Assembly (NCBI GenBank): GCA_963580455.1
Contig: OY756967.1
Span: 11,616,501-11,680,500 of the forward strand
Length of the DNA stretch: 64,000 nt
From: Euonymus europaeus
Lineage: Eukaryota; Streptophyta; Magnoliopsida; Celastrales; Celastraceae
Direction: 5' to 3'
The notes beneath the pieces were generated by a model. The model was not told where the DNA came from. It ran no database searches and was given only the letters and a program-made list of their open reading frames with translations. Every line of letters starts with the position of its first letter. Positions within the stretch are counted from its first letter, which is position 1. Shown one piece after another: positions 25,675 through 39,800 of the stretch. The translations under genes and the position numbers were made by a program.

Positions 25675-27316
25675 ACCAACTTTCTATGACAAATGGACAA
25701 AACCGTTAAAAGCTCTTCGATAGAGAGAGTTGAGCAACTTCGGACTATCGAAGTTGCTAGGTGTACACTTTTTATTATTCTTCTGTGTTAAATTTTATGA
25801 AAATGAGCTTCCGGGATTATTTCGATGCCAAAACACCAACTTTCTATGACAAATTGACAAAACCGTTAAAAGCACCTCCATAGCGAGAGTTGAGCAACTT
25901 CGAACAATCAAAGTTGCTCGGTGTACAATTTATATTGTTCTACTAAGTCACATTTTACGAGTATAAGCTTTCAAGATTATTTCGATGCCAAAACATTAAC
26001 TTTCTTTGACAAATCGACAAAACCGTAAAAAGCTCCTCCAAAGAAAGAGTTGAGCAACTTCGGACAATCAAAGTTGCTCGGTGTACACTTTTTATTGTTC
26101 TTCTATGTTAAATTTTACGAAAATGAGCTTCCGGGGTTATTTCGATGCCAAAACAGCAACTTTCTATGACAAATGGACAAAACCGTTAAAAGCTCCTCCA
26201 TAGAGAGAGTTGAGCAACTTCGGACTATCAAAGTTGCTCGGTGTACACTTTTTATTGTTCTTCTATGTTAAATTATACGAAAATGAGCTTGCACGATTAT
26301 TTCGATGCCAAAACACCAACTTTCTATGACAAATACACAAAACTGTTAAAAACTCCTCCATAGAGAGAGTTGAGCAACTTCGGACAATCAATTTTGCTCG
26401 GTGTACACTTTTTATTGTCCTTTTATGTTAAATTTTACGAAAATGAGCTTGCACGATTATTTCGATGCCAAAACACCAACTTTCTATAACAAATGGACAA
26501 AACCGTTAAAAGCTCTTCCATAGAGAGAGTTGAGCAACTTCGGACTATCGAAGTTGCTCGGTGTACACTTTTTATTATTTTTCTATGTTAAATTTTATGA
26601 AAATGAGCTTCCAGGATTATTTCGATGCCAAAACACCAACTTTCTATGACAAATGGACAAAACCGTTAAAAGCACCTCCATAGCGAGAGTTGAGCAACTT
26701 CGGACAATCAAAGTTGCTCGGTGTACAATTTATATTGTTCTACTAAGTCAAATTTTACGAGTATAAGCTTTCAAGATTATTTCGATGCCAAAACATTAAC
26801 TTTCTATGACAAATGGACAAAACTGTTAAAAGCACCTCCATAGAAAGAGTTGAGCATCTTCGGAAAATCAAAGTTGCTCGGTGTACACTTTTTATTGTTC
26901 TTTTATGTTAAATTTTACGAAAATGAGCTTCTTGGATTATTTCGATGCCAAAACACCAACTTTCTATGAAAAATGGACAAAACCGTTAAAAGATCTTCCG
27001 TAGAGAGAGTTTAGCAACTTCGGACTATCAAAGTTGCTCGGTGTACACTTTATATTGTTCTACTAAGTCAAATTTTACGAGTATAAGCTTCCAAGATTAT
27101 TTCGATGCCAAAACAGTTACTTTCTATGACAAATAGACAAAACTGTTAAAACCACCTCCATAGAAAGAGTTGAGCATCTTCGGAAAATCAAAGTTGCTCG
27201 GGGTACACTTTTTATTGTTCTTTTATGTTAAATTTTACGAAAATGAGCTTCCAGGATTATTTCGATGCCAAAATACCAACTTTCTATGACAAATGGACAA
27301 AACCGTTAAAAGCTCC
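25675..27316. repeat. 1600-bp 10-mer HOR, copy c
   Basis: Third direct copy. It ends where agctcttcga is replaced by agctcctcca near 27312. Private changes include agatcttccg near 26992 and aaaaccacctcc near 27148. The latter is shared with the separate copy at 31115-32756, so that copy derives from this one and not from a or b. Confidence 0.9.
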
Positions 27317-28597
27317 TCCATAGAGAGAGTTGAGCAACTTCGGACTATCGAAGTTGCTCGGTGTACACTTTTCATTATTTTTCTATGTTAAATTTTATGA
27401 AAATGAGCTTCCAGGATTATTTCGATGCCAAAACACGAACTTTCTATGACAAATAGACAAAACCGTTAAAAGCCCTTCCATAGAGAGAGTTTAGCAACTT
27501 CGGACTATCGAAGTTGCTCGGTGTACAGTTTTCCTTATTTTTCTATGTTAAATTTTACGAAAATGAGCTTCCGGGGTTATTTCGATGCCAAAACACCAAC
27601 TTTCTATGACAAATGGACAAAACCGTTAAAAGCTCTTCCATAGAGAGAGTTTAGCAACTTCAGACTATCAAAGTTGCTCGTTGTACACTTTATATTGTTC
27701 TACTAAGTCAAATTTTACGAGTATAAGCTTCCAAGATTATTTCGATGCCAAAACATTAACTTTCTATGACAAATGGACAAAACTGTTAAAAGCACCTCCA
27801 TAGAAAGAGTTGAGCATCTTCGGAAAATCAAAGTTGCTCGGTGTACACATTTTATTGTTCTGTTATGTTAAATTTTACGAAAATGAGCTTCCAGGATTAT
27901 TTCGATGCCAAAATACCAACTTTCTATGACAATTGGACAAAACCGTTAAAAGCTCCTCCATAGAGAGAGTTGAGCAACTTCGGACTATCGAAGTTGCTGG
28001 GTGTACACTTTTTATTATTTTTCTATGTTAAATTTTATGAAAATGAGCTTCCAGGATTATTTCGATGCCAAAACACCAATATTCTATGACAAATGGACAA
28101 AACCTTTAAAAGCACCTCCATAGCGAAAGTTGAGCAACTTCGGACAATCAAAGTTTCTCGGTGTACAATTTATATTGTTCTACTAAGTGAAATTTTACGA
28201 GTATAAGCTTTCAAGATTATTTCGATTCCAAAACATTAACTTTCTATGAGAAATGGACAAAACCGTTAAAAGCTCCTCCATAGAAAGAGTTGAGCAACTT
28301 CGGACAATCAATGTTGCTCGGTGTACACTTTTTATTGTTCTTTTATATTAAATTTTACGAAAATGATCTTGCACGATTATTTCGATGCCAAAACACCAAC
28401 TTTCTATGACAAATGGACAAAACCGTTTAAAGCTCCTCCATAGAGAGAGTTGGGCAACTTCAGTCTATCAAAGTTGCTCGGTGTACACTTTGTTATTGTT
28501 TTTCTTTGTTAAATTTTACGAAAATGAGCTTCCGGGGTTATTTCGATGCCAAAACACCAACTTTCTATGACAAATGGACAAAACCGTTAAAAGCTCC
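27317..28597. repeat. 8-monomer HOR (1281 bp), unit 1
   Basis: Markers shared with the next unit at an offset of 1281 bp are caaaacacgaac, cattatttttct, caccaatattc, agtgaaatttt, ttcgattcc and gaaaatgatcttgcacg. The one extra base is an added T in cactttgttattg near 28490. Eight monomers of types A, A, A, B, A, A, B, A are recognisable. Confidence 0.85.
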
Positions 28598-29890
28598 TCC
28601 ATAGAGAGAGTTGAGCAACTTCGGACTATCGAAGTTGCTCGGTGTACGCTTTTCATTATTTTTCTATGTTAAATTTTATGAAAATGAGCTTCCAGGATTA
28701 TTTCGATGCCAAAACACGAACTTTCTATGACAAATAGACAAAACCGTTAAAAGCACTTCCATAGAGAGAGTTTAGCAACTTCGGACTATCGAAGTTGCTC
28801 GGTGTACAGTTTTCATTATTTTTCTAGGTTAAATTTTACGAAAATGAGCTTCCGGGGTTATTTCGATGCCAAAACACCAACTTTCTATGACAAATGGACA
28901 AAACCGTTAAAAGCTCTTCCATAGAGAGAGTTTAGCAACTTCGGACTATCAAAGTTGCTCGTTGTACACTTTATATTGTTCTACTAAGTCAAATTTTACG
29001 AGTATAAGCTTCCAAGATTATTTCGATGCCAAAACATTAACTTTCTATGACAAATGGACAAAACTGTTAAAAGCACCTCCATAGAAAGAGTTGAGCATCT
29101 TCGGAAAATCAAAGTTGCTCGGTGTACACTTTTTATTGTTCTGTTATGTTAAATTTTACGAAAATGAGCTTCCAGGATTATTTCGATGCCAAAATACGAA
29201 CTTTCTATGACAAATGGACAAAACCGTTAAAAGCTCCTCCATAGAGAGAGTTGAGCAACTTCGGACTATCGAAGTTGCTCGGTGTACACTTTTTATTATT
29301 TTTCTATGTTAAATTTTATGAAAATGAGCTTCCAGGATTATTTCGATGCCAAAACACCAATATTCTATGACAAATGGACAAAACCGTTAAAAGCACCTCC
29401 ATAGCGAAAGTTGAGCAACTTCGGACAATCAAAGTTTCTCGGTGTACAATTTATATTGTTCTACTAAGTGAAATTTTACGAGTATAAGCTTTCAAGATTA
29501 TTTCGATTCCAAAACATTAACTTTCTATGAGAAATGGACAAAACCGTTAAAAGCTCCTCCATAGAAAGAGTTGAGCAACTTCGGACAATCAATGTTGCTC
29601 GGTGTACACTTTTTATTGTTCTTTTATATTAAATTTTACGAAAATGATCTTGCACGATTATTTCGATGCCAAAACACCAACTTTCTATGACAAATGGACA
29701 AAACCGTTAAAAGCTCCTCCATAGAGAGAGTTGAGCAACTTCAGTCTATCAAAGTTGCTCGGTGTACACTTTTTTATTTTTCTTCTTTGTTAAATTTTAC
29801 GAAAATGAGCTTCCGGGGTGATTTCGATGCCAAAACACCAACTTTCTATGACAAATGTACAAAACCGTTAAAAGCTCTTCCATAGAGAGA
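28598..29890. repeat. 8-monomer HOR, unit 2
   Basis: Direct repeat of the preceding unit with the same marker order. It ends in a monomer with the rare gcttccggggtgattt and acaaatgtac near 29810-29860. After it the array continues with ordinary A and B copies up to the type C copy near 30831. Confidence 0.83.
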
Positions 29891-30510
29891 GTTGAGCAAC
29901 TTTGGACTATCGAAGTTGCTCGGTGTACGCTTTTTATTATTTTTCTATGTTAAATTTTATGAAAATGAGCTTCCAGGATTATTTCGATGCCAAAACACCA
30001 ACTTTCTATGACAAATGGACAAAACCGTTAAAAGCACCTCCATAGCGAAAGTTGAGCAACTTCGGACAATTAAAGTTGCTCGGTGTACAATTTATATTGT
30101 TCTACTAAGTGAAATTTTACGAGTATAAGCTTTCAAGATTATTTCGATGCCAAAACATTAACTTTCTATGACATATGGACAAAACTGTTAAAAGCACCTC
30201 CATAGAAAGAGTTGAGCATCTTCGGAAAATCAAAGTTGCTCGGTGTACACTTTTTATTGTTCTTTTATGTTAAATTTTACGAAAATGAGCTTCTTGGATT
30301 ATTTCGATGCCAAAACACCAACTTTCTATGACAAATGGACAAAACCGTTAAAAGCTCCTCCATAGAGAGAGTTGAGCAACTTCGGACAATCAATGTTGCT
30401 CGGTGTACACTTTTTATTGTTGTTTTATGTTAAATTTTACGAAAATGAGGTTCCAGGGTTATTTCGATGCCAAAACACTAACTTTCTATGACATTTGGAC
30501 AAAACCGTTA

Positions 30511-31114
30511 AAAGCTCTTCGATAGAGAGAGTTGAGCAACTTCGGACTATCGAAGTTGCTAGGTGTACACTTTTTATTATTCTTCTGTGTTAAATTTTAT
30601 GAAAATGAGCTTCGGGGATTATTTCGATGCCAAAACACCAACTTTCTATGACAAATAGACAAAACCGTTAAAAGCACCTCCATAGCGAGAGTTGAGCAAC
30701 TTCGGACAATCAAAATTGCTCGGTATACACTTTTTATTGTCCTTTTATGTTAAATTTTACGAAAATGAGCTTGCACGATTATTTCGATGCCAAAACACCA
30801 ACTTTCTATGACAAATGGACAAAATCGTTAAAAGCTGAAATAGAGAGAGTATTGCAACTTCGGACTATCGAAGTTGCTCGGTGTACACTTTATATTGTTC
30901 TACTAAGTCAAATTTTACGAGTATAAGCTTCCAAGATTATTTCGATGCCAAAACATTAACTTTCTATGACAAATGGACAAAACCGTTAAAAGCACCTCCA
31001 TAGAAAGAGTTGAGCATATTCGGACAATCAAAGTTGCTCGGTGTACACTTTTTATTGTTCTTTTTTGTTAAATTTTACGAAAATGTGCTTCCAGAATTAT
31101 TTCGATTCCAAAAC
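30511..31114. repeat. Linker monomers between the two 4.84-kb segments
   Basis: No gene is seen. About four monomers, including a type C copy near 30831 and gaaaatgtgcttccagaatt near 31079. The order of variants (gctaggtgtac, tcggtatacac, type C, B, ttttttgttaaa, gtgcttcc) closely matches 16440-16900 and 22030-22475, so this is another relic of the block duplicated at 12.2-23.1 kb. Confidence 0.8.
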
Positions 31115-34100
31115 ACCAACTTTCTATGACAAATGGACAAAACCGTTAAAAGCTCTTCGATAGAGAGAGTTGAGCAACTTCGGACTATCGAAGTTGCTAG
31201 GTGTACACTTTTTATTATTCTTCTGTGTTAAATTTTATGAAAATGAGCTTCCGGGATTATTTCGATGCCAAAACACCAACTTTCTATGACAAATAGACAA
31301 AACCGTTAAAAGCACCTCCATAGCGAGAGTTGAGCAACTTCGAACAATCAAAGTTGCTCGGTGTACAATTTATATTGTTCTACTAAGTCACATTTTACGA
31401 GTATAAGCTTTCAAGATTATTTCGATGCCAAAACATTAACTTTCTTTGACAAATCGACAAAACCGTAAAAAGCTCCTCCAAAGAAAGAGTTGAGCAACTT
31501 CGGACAATCAAAGTTGCTCGGTGTACACTTTTTATTGTTCTTCTATGTTAAATTTTACGAAAATGAGCTTCCGGGGTTATTTCGATGCCAAAACAGCAAC
31601 TTTCTATGACAAATGGACAAAACCGTTAAAAGCTCCTCCATAGAGAGAGTTGAGCAACTTCGGACTATCAAAGTTGCTCGGTGTACACTTTTTATTGTTC
31701 TTCTATGTTAAATTATACGAAAATGAGCTTGCACGATTATTTCGATGCCAAAACACCAACTTTCTATGACAAATACACAAAACTGTTAAAAACTCCTCCA
31801 TAGAGAGAGTTGAGCAACTTCGGACAATCAATTTTGCTCGGTGTACACTTTTTATTGTCCTTTTATGTTAAATTTTACGAAAATGAGCTTGCACGATTAT
31901 TTCGATGCCAAAACACCAACTTTCTATAACAAATGGACAAAACCGTTAAAAGCTCTTCCATAGAGAGAGTTGAGCAACTTCGGACTATCGAAGTTGCTCG
32001 GTGTACACTTTTTATTATTTTTCTATGTTAAATTTTATGAAAATGAGCTTCCAGGATTATTTCGATGCCAAAACACCAACTTTCTATGACAAATGGACAA
32101 AACCGTTAAAAGCACCTCCATAGCGAGAGTTGAGCAACTTCGGACAATCAAAGTTGCTCGGTGTACAATTTATATTGTTCTACTAAGTCAAATTTTACGA
32201 GTATAAGCTTTCAAGATTATTTCGATGCCAAAACATTAACTTTCTATGACAAATGGACAAAACTGTTAAAAGCACCTCCATAGAAAGAGTTGAGCATCTT
32301 CGGAAAATCAAAGTTGCTCGGTGTACACTTTTTATTGTTCTTTTATGTTAAATTTTACGAAAATGAGCTTCTTGGATTATTTCGATGCCAAAACACCAAC
32401 TTTCTATGAAAAATGGACAAAACCGTTAAAAGCTCTTCCGTAGAGAGAGTTTAGCAACTTCGGACTATCAAAGTTGCTCGGTGTACACTTTATATTGTTC
32501 TACTAAGTCAAATTTTACGAGTATAAGCTTCCAAGATTATTTCGATGCCAAAACAGTTACTTTCTATGACAAATAGACAAAACTGTTAAAACCACCTCCA
32601 TAGAAAGAGTTGAGCATCTTCGGAAAATCAAAGTTGCTCGGGGTACACTTTTTATTGTTCTTTTATGTTAAATTTTACGAAAATGAGCTTCCAGGATTAT
32701 TTCGATGCCAAAATACCAACTTTCTATGACAAATGGACAAAACCGTTAAAAGCTCCTCCATAGAGAGAGTTGAGCAACTTCGGACTATCGAAGTTGCTCG
32801 GTGTACACTTTTCATTATTTTTCTATGTTAAATTTTATGAAAATGAGCTTCCAGGATTATTTCGATGCCAAAACACGAACTTTCTATGACAAATAGACAA
32901 AACCGTTAAAAGCCCTTCCATAGAGAGAGTTTAGCAACTTCGGACTATCGAAGTTGCTCGGTGTACAGTTTTCCTTATTTTTCTATGTTAAATTTTACGA
33001 AAATGAGCTTCCGGGGTTATTTCGATGCCAAAACACCAACTTTCTATGACAAATGGACAAAACCGTTAAAAGCTCTTCCATAGAGAGAGTTTAGCAACTT
33101 CAGACTATCAAAGTTGCTCGTTGTACACTTTATATTGTTCTAAAGTCAAATTTTACGAGTATAAGCTTCCAAGATTATTTCGATGCCAAAACATTAACTT
33201 TCTATGACAAATGGACAAAACTGTTAAAAGCACCTCCATAGAAAGAGTTGAGCATCTTCGGAAAATCAAAATTGCTCGGTGTACACATTTTATTGTTCTG
33301 TTATGTTAAATTTTACGAAAATGAGCTTCCAGGATTATTTCGATGCCAAAATACCAACTTTCTATGACAATTGGACAAAACCGTTAAAAGCTCCTCCATA
33401 GAGAGAGTTGAGCAACTTCGGACTATCGAAGTTGCTGGGTGTACACTTTTTATTATTTTTCTATGTTAAATTTTATGAAAATGAGCTTCCAGGATTATTT
33501 CGATGCCAAAACACCAATATTCTATGACAAATGGACAAAACCTTTAAAAGCACCTCCATAGCGAAAGTTGAGCAACTTCGGACAATCAAAGTTTCTCGGT
33601 GTACAATTTATATTGTTCTACTAAGTGAAATTTTACGAGTATAAGCTTTCAAGATTATTTCGATTCCAAAACATTAACTTTCTATGAGAAATGGACAAAA
33701 CCGTTAAAAGCTCCTCCATAGAAAGAGTTGAGCAACTTCGGACAATCAATGTTGCTCGGTGTACACTTTTTATTGTTCTTTTATATTAAATTTTACGAAA
33801 ATGATCTTGCACGATTATTTCGATGCCAAAACACCAACTTTCTATGACAAATGGACAAAACCGTTTAAAGCTCCTCCATAGAGAGAGTTGGGCAACTTCA
33901 GTCTATCAAAGTTGCTCGGTGTACACTTTGTTATTGTTCTTCTTTGTTAAATTTTACGAAAATGAGCTTCCGGGGTTATTTCGATGCCAAAACACCAACT
34001 TTCTATGACAAATGGACAAAACCGTTAAAAGCTCCTCCATAGAGAGAGTTGAGCAACTTCGGACTATCGAAGTTGCTCGGTGTACGCTTTTCATTATTTT

Positions 34101-35950
34101 TCTATGTTAAATTTTATGAAAATGAGCTTCCAGGATTATTTCGATGCCAAAACACGAACTTTCTATGACAAATAGACAAAACCGTTAAAAGCTCTTCCAT
34201 AGAGAGAGTTTAGCAACTTCGGACTATCGAAGTTGCTCGGTGTACAGTTTTCATTATTTTTCTATGTTAAATTTTATGAAAATGAGCTTCCGGGGTTATT
34301 TCGATGCCAAAACACCAACTTTCTATGACAAATGGACAAAACCGTTAAAAGCTCTTCCATAGAGAGAGTTTAGCAACTTCGGACTATCAAAGTTGCTCGT
34401 TGTACACTTTATATTGTTCTACTAAGTCAAATTTTACGAGTATAAGCTTCCAAGATTATTTCGATGCCAAAACATTAACTTTCTATGACAAATGGACAAA
34501 ACTGTTAAAACCACCTCCATAGAAAGAGTTGAGCATCTTCGGAAAATCAAAGTTGCTCGGTGTACACTTTTTATTGTTCTGTTATGTTAAATTTTACGAA
34601 AATGAGCTTCCAGGATTATTTCGATGCCAAAATACCGACTTTCTATGACAAATGGACAAAACCGTTAAAAGCTCCTCCATAGAGAGAGTTGAGCAACTTC
34701 GGACTATCGAAGTTGCTCGGTGTACACTTTTTATTATTTTTCTATGTTAAATTTTATGAAAATGAGCTTCCAGGATTATTTCGATGCCAAAACACCAATA
34801 TTCTATGACAAATGGACAAAACCGTTAAAAGCACCTCCATAGCGAAAGTTGAGCAACTTCGGACAATCAAAGTTTCTCGGTGTACAATTTATATTGTTCT
34901 ACTAAGTGAAATTTTACGAGTATAAGCTTTCAAGATTATTTCGATTCCAAAACATTAACTTTCTATGAGAAATGGACAAAACCGTTAAAAGCTCCTCCAT
35001 AGAAAGAGTTGAGCAACTTCGGACAATCAATGTTGCTCGGTGTACACTTTTTATTGTTCTTTTATATTAAATTTTACGAAAATGATCTTGCACGATTATT
35101 TCGATGCCAAAACACCAACTTTCTATGACAAATGGACAAAACCGTTAAAAGCTCTTCCATAGAGAGAGTTGAGCAACTTCAGTCTATCAAAGTTTCTCGG
35201 TGTACACTTTTTTATTGTTCTTCTTTGTTAAATTTTACGAAAATGAGCTTCCGGGGTGATTTCGATGCCAAAACACCAACTTTCTATGACAAATGTACAA
35301 AACCGTTAAAAGCTCTTCCATAGAGAGAGTTGAGCAACTTTGGACTATCGAAGTTGCTCGGTGTACGCTTTTTATTATTTTTCTATGTTAAATTTTATGA
35401 AAATGAGCTTCCAGGATTATTTCGATGCCAAAACACCAACTTTCTATGACAAATGGACAAAACCGTTAAAAGCACCTCCATAGCGAAAGTTGAGCAACTT
35501 CGGACAACTAAAGTTGCTCGGTGTACAATTTATATTGTTCTACTAAGTGAAATTTTACGAGTATAAGCTTTCAAGATTATTTCGATGCCAAAACATTAAC
35601 TTTCTATGACATATGGACAAAACTGTTAAAAGCACCTCCATAGAAAGAGTTGAGCATCTTCGGAAAATCAAAGTTGCTCGGTGTACACTTTTTATTGTTC
35701 TTTTATGTTAAATTTTACGAAAATGAGCTTCTTGGATTATTTCGATGCCAAAACACCAACTTTCTATGACAAATGGACAAAACCGTTAAAAGCTCCTCCA
35801 TAGAGAGAGTTGAGCAACTTCGGACAATCAATGTTGCTCGGTGTACACTTTTTATTGTTGTTTTATGTTAAATTTTACGAAAATGAGGTTCCAGGGTTAT
35901 TTCGATGCCAAAACACTAACTTTCTATGACATTTGGACAAAACCGTTAAA
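31115..35950. repeat. 4.84-kb segment, copy 2 (one 10-mer plus two 8-mers)
   Basis: Partner of 25675-30510. It contains a fourth copy of the 1600-bp 10-mer (31115-32756) and a second pair of 8-mer units (about 32757-34035 and 34036-35328). The 2-bp loss in gttctaaagtc near 33142 is specific to this copy. The 10-mer here has tgacaaatagac where copies a-c have tgacaaattgac, matching the older state near 17055. Confidence 0.88.
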
Positions 35951-36864
35951 AGCTCCTCCATAGAGAGAGTTGAGCAACTTCGGACTATCAAAGTTGCTCG
36001 GTGTACACTTTTTATTGTTCTTCTATGTTAAATTATACGAAAATGAGCTTCCAGGATTATTTCGATGCCAAAACACGAACTTTCTACGACAAATGGACAA
36101 AACCGTTAGAAGCTCCTCCATAGAGGGAGTTGAGCAACTTCGGACAATCAATGTTGCTCGGTGTACACTTTTTATTGTTCTTTTATGTTAAATTTTACGA
36201 AAATGAGCTTGCACGATTATTTCGATGCCAAAACACCAACTTTCTATGACAAATGGACAAAACCGTTAAAAGCACCTCCATAGCGAGAGTTGAGCAACTT
36301 CGAACAATCAAAGTTGCTCGGTGTACAATTTATATTGTTCTACTAAGTCACATTTTACGAGTATACTCTTTCAAAATTATTTCGCTGCCAAAACATTAAC
36401 TTTCTTTGACAAATGGACAAAACCGTTAAAAGCTCCTCCATAGAAAGAGTTGAGCAACTTCGGACAATCAAAGTTGCTCGGTGTACACTTTTTATTATTC
36501 TTCTATGTTAAATTTTACGAAAATGAGCTACCGGGGTTATTTCGATGCCAAAACACCAACTTTCTATGACAAATGGACAAAACCGTTAAAAGCTCCTCCA
36601 TAGAGAGAGTTGATCAACTTCGGACTATCAAAGTTGCTCGGTGTACACTTTTTATTGTTCTTCTATGTTAAATTATACGAAAATGAGCTTGCACGATTAT
36701 TTCGATGCCAAAACACCAACTTTCTATGACAAATAGACAAAACTGTTAAAAACTCCTCCATAGAGAGAGTTGAGCAACTTCGGACAATCAATGTTGCTCG
36801 GTGTACACTTTTTATTGTCCTTTTATGTTAAATTATACGAAAATGAGCTTCCAGGATTATTTCG
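35951..36864. repeat. Monomers between amplified blocks
   Basis: No gene is seen. About six monomers of mixed A and B type. One B copy near 36360 is unusually diverged (gtatactctttcaaaattatttcgctgcc in short pieces: gtatactctt, tcaaaatt, ttcgctgcc) and has lost the HindIII site. Confidence 0.78.
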
Positions 36865-39800
36865 ATGCCAAAACACCAACTTTCTATGACAAATGGACAA
36901 AACCGTTAAAAGCACCTCCATAGCGAGAGCTGAGCAACTTCGTACAATCAAAGTTGCTCGGTTTACAATTTATATTGTTCTACTAAGTCAAATTTTACGA
37001 GTATAAGCTTTTAAGATTATTTCGATGCCAAAACATTAACTTTCTATGACAAATGGACAAAACTGTTAAAAGCACCTCCATAGCGAGAGTTGAGCATATT
37101 CAGAAAATAAGAAGTTGCTCGGTGTACACTTTTTATTGTTCTGTTATGTTAAATTTTACGAAAATGAGCTTCCAGGATTATTTCGATGCCAAAATACCAA
37201 CTTTCTATGACAAATGGACAAAACCGTTAAAAGCTCCTCGGTAGAGAGAGTTGAACAACTTCGGACTATCGAAGTTGCTCGGTGTACACTTTTTATTATT
37301 TTTCTATGTTAAATTTTATGAAAATGAGCTTTCAGGATTATTTCGATGCCAAAACACCAACTTTCTATGACAAATTGACAAAACCGTTAGAAGCACCTCC
37401 ATAGCGAGAGTTGAGCAACTTCGGACAATCAAAGTTGCTCGGTGTATAATTTATATTGTTCTACTAAGTCAAATTTTACGAGTATAAGCTTTCAAGATTA
37501 TTTCGATGCCAAAACATTAACTTTCTATGACAAATGGACAAAACCGTTAAAAGCTCCTCCATAGAAAGAGTTGAGCAACTTCGGACAATCAAAGTTGCTC
37601 GGTGTACACTTTTTATTGTTCTTTTATGTTAAATTTTACGAAAATGAGCTTGCACGATTATTTCGATGCCAAAACACCAACTTTCTATGACAAATGGACA
37701 AAACCGTTAAAAGCTCCTCCATAAAGAGAGTCGAGCAACTTCAGACTATCAAAGTTGCTCGGTGTACACTTTTTATTGTTCTTCTATGTTAAATTTTACG
37801 AAAATGAGCTTCCGGGGTTATTTCGATGCCAAAACACCAACTTTCTATGACAAATGGACAAAACCGTTAAAAGCTCTTCCATAAAGAGAGTTTAGCAACT
37901 TCGGACTATCAAAGTTTCTCGGGGTAGACTTTATATTGTTCTACTAAGTCAAATTTTATGAGTATAAGCTTCCAAGATTATTTCGATGCCAAAACATTAA
38001 CTTTCTATGACAAATGGACAAAACTGTTAAAAGCTCCTCCATAGAGAGAGTTGAGCAACTTCGGACTATCGAAGTTGCTCGGTGTACACTTTTTATTATT
38101 TTTCTATGTTAAATTTTTTGAAAATGAGCTTTCAGGATTATTTCGATGCCAAAACACCAACTTTCTATGACAAATGGACAAAACCGTTAAAAGCACCTCC
38201 ATCCATAGCGAGAGTTGAGCAACTTCGGACAATCAAAGTTGCTCGGTGTATAATTTATATTGTTCTACTAAGTCAAATTTTACGAGTATAAGCTTTCAAG
38301 ATTATTTCGATGCCAAAACAGCAACTTTCTATGACAAATGGACAAAATCGTTAAAAGCTGAAATAGAGAGAGTATTGCAACTTCGGACTATCAAAGTTGC
38401 TCGGTGTACACTTTATATTGTTCTACTAAGTCAAATTTTGCGAGTATAAGCTTCCAAGATTATTTCGATGCCAAAACATTAACTTTCTATGACAAATGGA
38501 CAAAACTGTTAAAAGCACCTCCATAGAAAGAGTTGAGCATCTTCGGACAATCAAAGTTGCTCGGTGTACACTTTTTATTGTTCTTTTATGTTAAATTTTA
38601 CGAAAATGTGCTTCCAGGATTATTTCGATGCCAAAACACAAACTTTCTATGACAAATGGACAAAACCGTTAAAAGCACCTCCATAGCGAGAGTTGAGCAA
38701 CTTCGAACAATCAAAGTTGCTCGGTGTACAATTTATATTGTTCTACTAAGTCACATTTTACGAGTATAAGCTTTCAAGATTATTTCGATGCCAAAACATT
38801 AACTTTCTTTGACAAATGGACAAAACCGTTAAAAGCTCCTCCATAGAAAGAGTTGAGCAACTTCGGACAATCAAAGTTGCTCGGTGTACACTTTTTATTG
38901 TTCTTCTATGTTAAATTTTACGAAAATGAGCTTCCGGGGTTATTTCGATGCCAAAACACCAACTTTCTATGAGAAATAGACAAAACTGTTAAAAACTCCT
39001 CCATAGAGAGAGTTGAGCAACTTCGGACAATCAATGTTGCTCGGTGTACACTTTTTATTGTCCTTTTATGTTAAATTTTACGAAAATGAGCTTGCATGAT
39101 TATTTCGATGCCAAAACACCAACTTCCTATGACAAATGGACAAAACCGTTAAAAGCTTTTCCATAGAGAGAGTTTAGCAACTTCGGACAATCAAAGTTGC
39201 TCGGTGTACACTTTATATAGTTCTACTAAGTCAAATTTTATGAGTATAAGCTTCCAAGATTATTTCGATGCCAAAACATTAACTTTCTATGACAAATGGA
39301 CAAAACTGTTAAAAGCACCTCCATAGAAAGAGTTGAGCAACTTCGGACAATCAATGTTGCTCGGTGTACACTTTTTATTGTTCTTTTATGTTAAATTTTA
39401 CGAAAATGAGCTTCCACGAATATTTCGATGCCAAAACACCAACTTTCTATGACAAATAGACAAAACCGTTAAAAGCTGAAATAGAGAGAGTATTGCAACT
39501 TCGGACTATCGAAGTTGCTCGGTGTACACTTTATATTGTTCTACTAAGTCAAATTTTACGAGTATAAGCTTCCAAGATTATTTCGATGCCAAAACATTAA
39601 CTTTCTATGACAAATTGACAAAACTGTTAAAAGCACCTCCATAGAAAGAGTTGAGCATCTTCGGACAATCAAAGTTGCTCGGTGTACACTTTTTATTGTT
39701 CTTTTATGTTAAATTTTACGAAATGTGCTTCCAGGATTATTTCGATGCCAAAACACCAACTTTCTATGAAAAATGGACAAAACCGTTAAAAGCACTTCCC

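Larger units (their letters stand above)
25675..30510. repeat. 4.84-kb segment, copy 1 of a 5440-bp-spaced duplication
   Basis: This stretch, made of HOR copy c followed by two 8-mer units, recurs 5440 bp downstream (5438 after a 2-bp deletion near 33142). Differences seen include aaagttgctc versus aaaattgctc near 27831/33269, ctaggtt versus ctatgtt near 28825/34263, agcacttcc versus agctcttcc near 28752/34190, and aaatacgaac versus aaataccgac near 29192/34630. Confidence 0.88.
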
